Assembly: GCA_009925925.1 (NCBI GenBank)
Contig: RFQA01000009.1
Span: forward strand, 1 to 35,220
Origin: Betaproteobacteria bacterium
GTDB lineage: Bacteria; Pseudomonadota; Gammaproteobacteria; Burkholderiales; Burkholderiaceae_C
DNA: 35,220 bases
Reading direction: 5' to 3'
A model generated the notes under the pieces. That model was not told the DNA's origin. It searched no databases and saw only the letters and a list, made by a program, of their open reading frames with translations. The position numbers were made by a program, and so were the translations under genes. Positions 28,752-35,220 of this stretch are shown here, in pieces. Position 1 is the first letter of the stretch, and the number at the start of each line of letters is the position of its first letter.

Positions 28752-29351
28752 ATGTCCGGCGATTCTGCACCTTTCAATCTCACCAATCATTTCCTGATCG
28801 CAATGCCCGGACTGGACGATGCCATGTTCGGCAAAAGCGTGGTGTATGTGTGCGAACACTCCGCGCGCGGGGCATTGGGCTTAGTCATTAACAAGCCAGC
28901 CGACATGCCGCTGCCTGCCCTTTTTGACAAAATAGATCTGCCTCTGCACCGTTCGGACTTGGTCAGCCAGCAAGTGTTTCAAGGTGGTCCGGTACAAACC
29001 GAGCGTGGCTTTGTATTGCATGAGTCCGTGGTGGCTGAGGGCCAGGGCAGCGACGAGTCGCTTTACTCCTCCACCATGACCATTCCCGGCGGGCTGGAAA
29101 TGACCACCTCCAAAGACGTGCTTGAAGCCTTGTCCATGGGCTCCGGCCCCAAGCGGGTACTCGTGTCTTTGGGCTACTCAGCGTGGGGCGAAGGTCAGTT
29201 GGAAACCGAGTTGGGTGAAAACAGCTGGCTGACCGTCGCTGCGGACCAGTCCTTGATCTTTGACACGCCGGTGGAGCAACGTTATGACCGGGCTTTGGGG
29301 CTCTTGGGTCTGGAGTCGTGGATGATTTCGCAACAAGCGGGGCACGCATGA
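28752..29351 (+). CDS. YqgE/AlgH family protein (UPF0301)
   Basis: 199 aa; LTNHFLIAMPGLDDAMFGKSVVYVCEHSARGALGLVINKPAD... QVFQGGPVQTERGFVLHE: UPF0301 signature; upstream of ruvX. Confidence 0.95.
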   Translation: MSGDSAPFNLTNHFLIAMPGLDDAMFGKSVVYVCEHSARGALGLVINKPADMPLPALFDKIDLPLHRSDLVSQQVFQGGPVQTERGFVLHESVVAEGQGSDESLYSSTMTIPGGLEMTTSKDVLEALSMGSGPKRVLVSLGYSAWGEGQLETELGENSWLTVAADQSLIFDTPVEQRYDRALGLLGLESWMISQQAGHA

Positions 29352-29761
29352 GCGACGCTGCGCCCCTTGTGCCTCCTGCCTTCACTACTTTTATTGCATT
29401 TGATTTTGGCTTGAAGCGCACTGGCGTAGCTGTGGGCAACCGGCTCATGCGCACGGCGCAGCCGCAGGGCTCCATCCACGCCGAAGGCAATGCCCGCTTT
29501 GACGGCGTGGCTGCCAAACTCAAAGAGTGGCAGCCCGATGCCATCGTGATCGGCGTGCCCTACCACCCCGATGGCGCACCGCATGAAAACACGGCGCGCG
29601 CCAAGAAATTCGGCCGACAGTTGCAGGGCCGTTTTGGCCTGCAAGTGTTTGAGGTGGACGAGCGCTACAGCACCACCGAGGCGATTGCCAGCGGCGCCAA
29701 GGACGCCGATGCCATGTCCGCCTGCATTATTTTGGAACAATTTTTGAGGAGTCTCGAGTGA
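29348..29761 (+). CDS. ruvX: Holliday junction resolvase-like protein RuvX/YqgF
   Basis: FIAFDFGLKRTGVAVGNRLMRTAQPQGSI... IVIGVPYHPDGAPHENTARAKKFGRQL... VDERYSTTEA; ATGA overlap with yqgE. Confidence 0.94.
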   Translation: MSDAAPLVPPAFTTFIAFDFGLKRTGVAVGNRLMRTAQPQGSIHAEGNARFDGVAAKLKEWQPDAIVIGVPYHPDGAPHENTARAKKFGRQLQGRFGLQVFEVDERYSTTEAIASGAKDADAMSACIILEQFLRSLE

Positions 29762-30339
29762 CCACATTGACGAACGCCGCCGGGCCGTCCCAAGGCGGGA
29801 GCGCCCCCGCGGGGGGCAGCGAAGTACGCGTTGCGACGAGCGTGGGGGCCTTGTTGCTAGATGCAGAGGCGCTGTACCGCGAACTCCTGCGCGGCGTACA
29901 GCAGTTGTGCAATGCAGATACCCGCCTGGTGGGCATCACTTCGGGTGGCGCCTGGCTGGCCGAGCGCCTGCAGGCGGACCTGAAGTTCGCGGGCAAGCAC
30001 GGCACGATTTCGTCCGCCATGCACCGGGACGACTTCGCCAAGAGGGGCCTCTCTTCCGGTGGCCAGACCCAGTTGCCCTTTGATGTGAATGGGGCGGACA
30101 TTCTGGTGCTGGACGACGTGCTCTACACCGGCCGCACCATCCGCGCAGTGATCAACGAGCTGTTTGACTACGGCCGCCCCGCCCAAGTGCGCTTGGCTGT
30201 GCTGGTGGACCGCGGCGGGCGCCAGTTGCCCATCCAGGCCGAATTCGCTGCCGCGCGGGTCAGCCTGGCTGCCAACCAGTCGCTGGCTCTGGCGCGCAGC
30301 GCCGAGGGTGTGTTTTCTTTTGATGTGCAGGAGGCCTGA
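29758..30339 (+). CDS. pyrR: PyrR bifunctional pyrimidine regulatory protein / uracil phosphoribosyltransferase
   Basis: GTG start overlapping the ruvX stop; [19 protein letters not shown]... [15 protein letters not shown]... [29 protein letters not shown] (PRPP motif). Confidence 0.93.
   Translation: MTTLTNAAGPSQGGSAPAGGSEVRVATSVGALLLDAEALYRELLRGVQQLCNADTRLVGITSGGAWLAERLQADLKFAGKHGTISSAMHRDDFAKRGLSSGGQTQLPFDVNGADILVLDDVLYTGRTIRAVINELFDYGRPAQVRLAVLVDRGGRQLPIQAEFAAARVSLAANQSLALARSAEGVFSFDVQEA
29781..29852 (+). repeat. GC-rich dispersed-repeat-like segment inside the 5' end of pyrR
   Basis: CGGGCCGTCCCAAGGCGGGAGCGCCCCCGCGGGGGGCAGCGAAGTACGCGTTGCGACGAGCGTGGGGGCCTT; contains perfect palindrome CCCCCGCGGGGG (29804-29815). 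Resembles an intergenic repeat I recall from Comamonadaceae (CGGGCCGCCCCAAG...GGGGGCAGCGA...GCGTGGGGGC). Confidence 0.6.
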
Positions 30340-30341
30340 GC

Positions 30342-31304
30342 ATGTTGTACAAGCGCAATCCGCAACTCAACAAACATGGCGAGCTGATCCACCTGCTGTC
30401 CACCGAAGGACTTCCCAAAAACATCCTCACCCATATTCTGGACACCGCCACCAACTTCGTATCGCTCAACGACCGCGAAGTCAAAAAGGTGCCCTTGCTG
30501 CGCGGCAAAAGCGTGTTCAATCTGTTCTTTGAGAACAGCACCCGCACCCGTACCACCTTCGAGATTGCGGCCACCCGCTTGAGTGCGGACGTTATCAACC
30601 TCGACATCGCGCGCTCCAGTGCCTCCAAGGGCGAGTCGCTGCTGGACACCATCGCCAACCTGAGCGCCATGGCCGCCGACATGTTCGTGGTGCGCCACAG
30701 CGAGTCCGGCGCGCCCTACCTGATTGCCCAGCATGTGGCACCCCACGTGCATGTGATCAACGCCGGCGATGGCCGCCATGCCCACCCCACGCAGGGTCTG
30801 CTGGATATGTTCACCATCCGGCACTACAAGAAAGACTTTTCCAACCTCACAGTCGCCATCGTGGGCGACGTGCTGCACTCCCGCGTGGCGCGCTCCGACA
30901 TCCATGCGCTTACCACCTTGGGCTGTGCCGAAGTGCGCGTGGTCGGCCCCAAAACACTGGTGCCCTCCGACATGGCCCAGATGGGCGTGCGGGTGTGCCA
31001 CACGCTGGAAGAGGGCATCAAAGACTGCGACGTCATCATCATGCTTCGCCTGCAAAACGAGCGCATGAGCGGCGCGCTGTTGCCCTCCATGCACGAGTTC
31101 TTCAAAAGCTTTGGCCTCACGCCCGAGAAGCTGCAACTTGCCAAGCCTGATGCCATCGTCATGCACCCTGGCCCCATCAATCGCGGTGTGGAAATTGACT
31201 CGGCGGTGGTGGACGGTGCACAGGCCGTGATCCTGCCGCAGGTGACTTTCGGCATCGCCGTGCGCATGGCGGTCATGAGCATCGTCGCGGGCAACGAAGC
31301 GTGA
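30342..31304 (+). CDS. pyrB: Aspartate carbamoyltransferase catalytic subunit
   Basis: 320 aa; [42 protein letters not shown]... [16 protein letters not shown]. Confidence 0.97.
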   Translation: MLYKRNPQLNKHGELIHLLSTEGLPKNILTHILDTATNFVSLNDREVKKVPLLRGKSVFNLFFENSTRTRTTFEIAATRLSADVINLDIARSSASKGESLLDTIANLSAMAADMFVVRHSESGAPYLIAQHVAPHVHVINAGDGRHAHPTQGLLDMFTIRHYKKDFSNLTVAIVGDVLHSRVARSDIHALTTLGCAEVRVVGPKTLVPSDMAQMGVRVCHTLEEGIKDCDVIIMLRLQNERMSGALLPSMHEFFKSFGLTPEKLQLAKPDAIVMHPGPINRGVEIDSAVVDGAQAVILPQVTFGIAVRMAVMSIVAGNEA

Positions 31305-31338
31305 TGGCGACTCGCACCCAGATTCAAGGACTGAAGCA

Positions 31339-32634
31339 ATGCAAATTCTGATTCAAGGCGGCCGTGTCATCGACCCCGCCAGCGGCACCGACACCGTGGC
31401 TGATGTGGCCATCTCCAGCGGCCGCATCCTGGCCATCGGCACTGCGCCCGCCGGCTTTGCCCCGCAAACCACCATCAACGCACAAGGCTGCATCGTTGCG
31501 CCGGGCTTGGTCGATTTGTCAGTGCGCTTGCGCGAGCCCGGCCACGAGCACGAAGGCATGCTGGCCAGCGAAATGGCCGCTGCGGTGGCTGGTGGCGTCA
31601 CCAGCGTGGTGTGCCCTCCCGATACCGAACCCGTGCTGGACGAAGCCGGTCTGGTCGAAATGCTGCGCTACCGCGCCGAGCGCCTGCACCAGGCCCGCGT
31701 GTTCCCGCTGGGGGCGCTCACCCGCAATCTGCAGGGCGAAGTGCTCACCGAAATGCTGCAGCTCACCCAAGCCGGCTGCGTGGCCTTCAGCCAGGCCGAA
31801 GTGCCCTTGCTCAACACACAGGTCACCCAGCGTGCCCTGCAGTACGCCAGCACCTTCGGCTACACCGTGTGGCTGCGCCCGCAAGAGGCTTACCTCGGCA
31901 AGGGTGTGGCCGCTAGCGGGCCTTTGGCCACGCGCATGGGACTCTCCGGCGTGCCGGTAGCCGCTGAAACCATCGCCCTGCACACCATCTTTGAGCTGGT
32001 ACGCGCCACCAAGGCCCGCGTTCACCTGTGCCGCATCAGCAGCGCTGCCGGTGTGGATCTGGTGCGCCAGGCCAAGACCGAGGGACTGCCCGTAACCTGC
32101 GATGTGAGCATCAACTCCCTGCACCTGACCGATGTGGACATCGGCTACTTCGATAGCCGCATGCGCCTGAACCCGCCCCTGCGCCAGCAGCGCGACCGCG
32201 ATGCCCTGCGCGCAGCCCTGGCCGATGGCACCATCGATGCACTGGTCTCCGACCACAACCCGGTCAGCGCGGATGAAAAAACACTGCCCTTTGCCGAAGC
32301 TGAGCCCGGCGCCACCGGTCTGGAGCTGCTGCTGAGCCTGGCGCTCAAGTGGGCGCAGGAAAGCGGCTTGGGCGTCGCGGAAGCGGTAGCCACCGTTACT
32401 AGCCGTTCAGCTCTGGTGTTGGGCGGTGCTTTGGGAACCTTTGCCGCGAGCGCAGGGCGCCTGACAGCAGGCGGCGCGGCTGACATTTGCGTGTTCGACC
32501 CCGCCGCCCACTGGGTGGTCGAGCCATCCGCACTCGTCAGCCAGGGGCAGCACACGCCGTTCGGCGGCTACGAACTGCCCGGCCGCGTCAAGGCCACGCT
32601 GGTCGGTGGCCGCGTGGCTTACACCGCAGCCTGA
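31339..32634 (+). CDS. pyrX: Dihydroorotase-like protein, probable non-catalytic PyrC'/PyrX type
   Basis: 431 aa DHOase fold (IVAPGLVDLSVRLREPGHEHEG... LVSDHNPVSADEK), but the DxHxHxR metal site reads DLSVRLREPG, so the His ligands are absent; directly downstream of pyrB. Confidence 0.88.
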   Translation: MQILIQGGRVIDPASGTDTVADVAISSGRILAIGTAPAGFAPQTTINAQGCIVAPGLVDLSVRLREPGHEHEGMLASEMAAAVAGGVTSVVCPPDTEPVLDEAGLVEMLRYRAERLHQARVFPLGALTRNLQGEVLTEMLQLTQAGCVAFSQAEVPLLNTQVTQRALQYASTFGYTVWLRPQEAYLGKGVAASGPLATRMGLSGVPVAAETIALHTIFELVRATKARVHLCRISSAAGVDLVRQAKTEGLPVTCDVSINSLHLTDVDIGYFDSRMRLNPPLRQQRDRDALRAALADGTIDALVSDHNPVSADEKTLPFAEAEPGATGLELLLSLALKWAQESGLGVAEAVATVTSRSALVLGGALGTFAASAGRLTAGGAADICVFDPAAHWVVEPSALVSQGQHTPFGGYELPGRVKATLVGGRVAYTAA

Positions 32635-32656
32635 AGCCACACCGGGCCACAAACGC

Positions 32657-33391
32657 ATGCGCCAACTCAAAGCCTTGTGGCGAATCAGCCGGGTACTCCT
32701 GCATGTGCTGGCGGGTGCGTGGCGCATCCGCATGGTGTTTCCTCGGCTGTCGCAACCGGAGCGCGATGTAGAAGTTCAAGCTTGGGCCCAGGCGATGCTT
32801 GGGCGTCTAGCTATCAAATTGGTAGTAAACGGCACACCGCCTACCGGCGGCCCTGTGCTGCTGGCGGCTAACCACATCTCTTGGCTGGACATCGTGGTCA
32901 TCCACGCCGCGCGGCATTGCCGTTTTATCTCCAAGTCCGATATCCAGCACTGGCCCGTGGTGGGCACGCTGGCGACCGGCGCTGGCACGCTGTACATAGA
33001 GCGCGAATCCCGCCGCGACGCGATGCGCGTAGTGCACCACATGGCCGAGCGCCTGAGCTTGGGAGAGGTGCTGGCGGTGTTTCCTGAGGGCACTACGGGT
33101 GATGGCACCCATGTGCTGCCTTTTCACGCCAACCTGCTGCAGGCGGCTATCGCGGTGAATGCGCCCATTCAACCGGTGGCCCTGCAGTTTGCCGACGCCC
33201 AAGGCCAGCAAAGTTTTGCCCCTTGCTACATCGGAGACGACACGCTGCTCGGCTCCCTGTGGCGCACGCTGTGCAGTGACGGTATTCAGGCGGTGGTGAC
33301 GTTCGGAGCCCCGCAAACCGCCGACGGGCGTGACCGCAGGGCGTGGTCGGCCGCGGTGCGGGAAGACATCATTGCGCTGCGCCAGCGCTGA
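32657..33391 (+). CDS. 1-acyl-sn-glycerol-3-phosphate acyltransferase (PlsC family)
   Basis: MRQLKALWRISRVLLHVLAGAWRIRMVF... LLAANHISWLDIVVIHAAR (NHxxxxD) ... VFPEGTTGDG. Confidence 0.93.
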   Translation: MRQLKALWRISRVLLHVLAGAWRIRMVFPRLSQPERDVEVQAWAQAMLGRLAIKLVVNGTPPTGGPVLLAANHISWLDIVVIHAARHCRFISKSDIQHWPVVGTLATGAGTLYIERESRRDAMRVVHHMAERLSLGEVLAVFPEGTTGDGTHVLPFHANLLQAAIAVNAPIQPVALQFADAQGQQSFAPCYIGDDTLLGSLWRTLCSDGIQAVVTFGAPQTADGRDRRAWSAAVREDIIALRQR

Positions 33392-33400
33392 TTTGCTCAC

Positions 33401-33456
33401 TTTTTGATAGCTGCTCGCGCATATTCAACGGGAGCTAGGGGCTAATTTGATGCAAA
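33401..33456 (-). repeat. Dispersed intergenic repeat, copy 3 (inverted relative to copies 1 and 2)
   Basis: + strand TTTTTGATAGCTGCTCGCGCATATTCAACGGGAGCTAGGGGCTAATTTGATGC; reverse complement contains GAATATGCGCGAGCAGCTAT as in copy 2. Confidence 0.8.
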
Positions 33457-33462
33457 AGTGGC

Positions 33463-33537
33463 TGGTGCCCCCGACAGGAATCGAACCTGTATCTGCCCCT
33501 TAGGAGGGGGCCGTTCTATCCATTGAACTACGGAGAC
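33463..33537 (-). tRNA. tRNA-Arg (anticodon CCT)
   Basis: Reverse complement GTCTCCGTAGTTCAATGGATAGAACGGCCCCCTCCTAAGGGGCAGATACAGGTTCGATTCCTGTCGGGGGCACCA folds as a cloverleaf: acceptor GTCTCCG/CGGGGGC, anticodon stem GCCCC-CTCCTAA-GGGGC, T-loop TTCGATT, encoded CCA. Confidence 0.95.
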
Positions 33538-33593
33538 CGGACGCGGGATTGTATCGGCCTGCGCGAAGGGCATCCCTCGTTGCAGTGTGATGC

Positions 33594-34808
33594 CTACTTG
33601 GTCAGCTGCCGCATGGCCTCTTCCAGGCCTTTGAGGGTGAGGGGGTACATCTTGTTTTGCACCAGCTGCTGGATGACGGCGATGCTCTGGCGGTACTGCC
33701 AGACGCCCTGGGGCTCGGGGTTGATCCACGCGAATTTGGGGAAGGCGCTCATCAGCCGCTGCAGCCATTCGGCGCCGGGCTCTTCGTTGTTGTATTCCAC
33801 GCTGCCGCCGGGCTGCAAAATCTCGTAGGGGCTCATGGTCGCGTCGCCCACAAAAATCAGCTTGTAGTCCTTGTTGTACTTTCGGATGATGTCCCAGGTA
33901 TCAAACTTCTCCGCAAAGCGGCGGCGGTTGTTCTTCCACATGAAGTCATAGACGCAGTTGTGGAAGTAATAAAACTCCAGGTGCTTGAACTCGGTCTTGG
34001 CCGCGCTGAACAGCTCCTCCACCCGCTGGATGTGGTCGTCCATGGTGCCGCCCACGTCCATCAGTAGCAGCACCTTGACGTTGTTGTGCCGCTCGGGGCG
34101 CATTTTGATGTCCAGAAAGCCGGCATTCGCCGCCGTCTTGCTGATCGTCTCGTCCAGGTCCAGTTCGTCCTCATGGCCTTCGCGGGCGAACTTGCGCAGG
34201 CGGCGCAGCGCCACCTTGATGTTGCGGGTGCCGAGTTCCTGGGTGTCGTCGTAGTCTTTGTAGGCGCGCTGGTCCCACACCTTGACTGCGCTGCGGTTGC
34301 GGCTCTTGTCCTGCCCGATGCGGATGCCTTGCGGGTTTTGTCCGTAGGCGCCAAAAGGGGATGTGCCGCCCGTACCGATCCACTTGCTGCCGCCCTCATG
34401 GCGTTCTTTTTGTTCCTCGAGCCGCTTCTTGAGCGTCTCCATCAGCTCATTCCAGCCCATGGCCTGCAACTTGGCTTGCTCTTCAGGCGTCAAATACTTC
34501 TCGAGATTTTTGCGCAGCCATTCAGCCGGAATGTCTTTGGTGAAGTCGCTGACCTGCTCGATGCCTTTGAAGTAAGCGCCGAAAGCCCGGTCGAACTTGT
34601 CATAGTGCTTTTCGTCCTTGACCAGCGTGGTGCGGGCCAGGAAGTAGAAGTCGTCAATGCTGTAGCCGCTTGCTTCTTCTTCACCATCCGCGGGCCGGGT
34701 GTTCGGTCCCACCACTCCTTTTTGCAGTGCCTCGAGCAGGGTCAGGTATTCCTTGACCGAGACGGGCAGCTTGGCAGAGCGCAGGGTGTAGAAGAAATCC
34801 AGCAGCAT
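33594..34808 (-). CDS. VWA domain-containing CoxE-like protein
   Basis: 404 aa; MLLDFFYTLRSAKLPVSVKEYLTLLEALQKGVV... VKVLLLMDVGGTMDDHIQRVEELFSAAKTEFKHLEFYYFHNCVYDFMW... LIFVGDATMSPYEI. Confidence 0.9.
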   Translation of the reverse strand: MLLDFFYTLRSAKLPVSVKEYLTLLEALQKGVVGPNTRPADGEEEASGYSIDDFYFLARTTLVKDEKHYDKFDRAFGAYFKGIEQVSDFTKDIPAEWLRKNLEKYLTPEEQAKLQAMGWNELMETLKKRLEEQKERHEGGSKWIGTGGTSPFGAYGQNPQGIRIGQDKSRNRSAVKVWDQRAYKDYDDTQELGTRNIKVALRRLRKFAREGHEDELDLDETISKTAANAGFLDIKMRPERHNNVKVLLLMDVGGTMDDHIQRVEELFSAAKTEFKHLEFYYFHNCVYDFMWKNNRRRFAEKFDTWDIIRKYNKDYKLIFVGDATMSPYEILQPGGSVEYNNEEPGAEWLQRLMSAFPKFAWINPEPQGVWQYRQSIAVIQQLVQNKMYPLTLKGLEEAMRQLTK

Positions 34809-34818
34809 GGCGGTGCCC

Positions 34819-35220
34819 TCAGGTGCGGGGTTTGTCCAGCAGGTACAGCAACTGGGTTTTCACCTCTGGCCACTCGCCGCTGCGCAGGCTGTACATCACG
34901 GTGTCGCGGATGGTGCCGTCGCGGCGCAAGGCGTGGCCACGGATCACGCCGTCTCGTCTGGCGCCCAGGCGCTCGATAGCGGCTTGGGACGCGAAGTTGA
35001 AATTGTCGGTGCGCCAGCCCACCACATGGCAGCCCAAGGTCTCGAACGCGTGGGTGAGCAACAGCAGCTTGGCGGTGGTGTTGACGTGGCTGCGTTGGCT
35101 GCTTTTGGCATACCAGGTCCAGCCGATTTCGACGCGCTTGATGGCCGGCACGATGTCGTGGTAGCTGCTGCAACCCAGTACTTTGCCGGTGGCCGTTTCG
35201 GTCACGGCGAAGGCAAAACG
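34819..35220 (-). CDS. GNAT family N-acetyltransferase, partial; 5' end beyond the right edge
   Basis: RFAFAVTETATGKVLGCSSYHDIVPAIKRVEIGWTWYAKSSQRSHVNTTAKLLLLTHAFETLGCHVVGWRTDNFNFASQAAIERLGARRDGVIRGHALRRDGTIRDTVMYSL (RimJ/RimL-like). Frame remains open to 35220. Confidence 0.88.
   Translation of the reverse strand, partial: RFAFAVTETATGKVLGCSSYHDIVPAIKRVEIGWTWYAKSSQRSHVNTTAKLLLLTHAFETLGCHVVGWRTDNFNFASQAAIERLGARRDGVIRGHALRRDGTIRDTVMYSLRSGEWPEVKTQLLYLLDKPRT

Noticed and set aside
30168-31166. 332-aa minus ORF opposite pyrB
   Set aside because: Antisense to canonical pyrB; His/Gly/Val-rich shadow.
33401-33537. Possible attL/attR of an integrated element at tRNA-Arg(CCT)
   Set aside because: tRNA-Arg genes are common integration sites and a repeat is adjacent, but no integrase, no duplicated tRNA 3' end and no cargo genes are visible in the window.
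1-35220. CRISPR arrays, IS elements, prophage, toxin-antitoxin or defence islands
   Set aside because: No periodic direct repeats, transposase, phage or defence-family proteins seen in the translated ORFs; gene content is core metabolism and motility.

Overview
The window is a GC-rich chromosomal segment from a betaproteobacterium, most likely Comamonadaceae/Burkholderiales (Rhodoferax-like, judged from gene order, protein families and dispersed repeats). It is mostly core genome: M61 peptidase (partial), dsbC, a UbiH-family hydroxylase, a MOSC protein, two tandem 7TMR-DISM/degenerate-GGDEF receptors, ychF, an EamA transporter, mnmH/selU, a YqaA-like membrane protein, dusB-fis, purH, gmhA, hemL, a ThiD-like kinase, rubredoxin, the Pil-Chp chemosensory cluster (pilG-pilH-pilI-pilJ-chpA), phrB, yqgE-ruvX-pyrR-pyrB-pyrC'(pyrX)-plsC, tRNA-Arg(CCT), a CoxE-like VWA protein and a partial GNAT acetyltransferase. 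I see no CRISPR array, prophage, IS element or integron, and no convincing new multi-gene system. The strongest anomaly is near 15272. There hemL lacks its conserved C-terminus, and the convergent membrane-anchored ORF downstream of gmhA lacks a stop and reads into the antisense of hemL, which suggests a deletion or rearrangement (or assembly) breakpoint. Other points worth a look are the tandem receptors whose GGDEF motifs are both degenerate (DTARF, GSARF), a pseudo-dihydroorotase without metal-ligand histidines, a PyrR whose N-terminal extension appears to come from a dispersed repeat, three intergenic copies of another dispersed repeat, a divergent ThiD-like protein, and two convergent gene overlaps.
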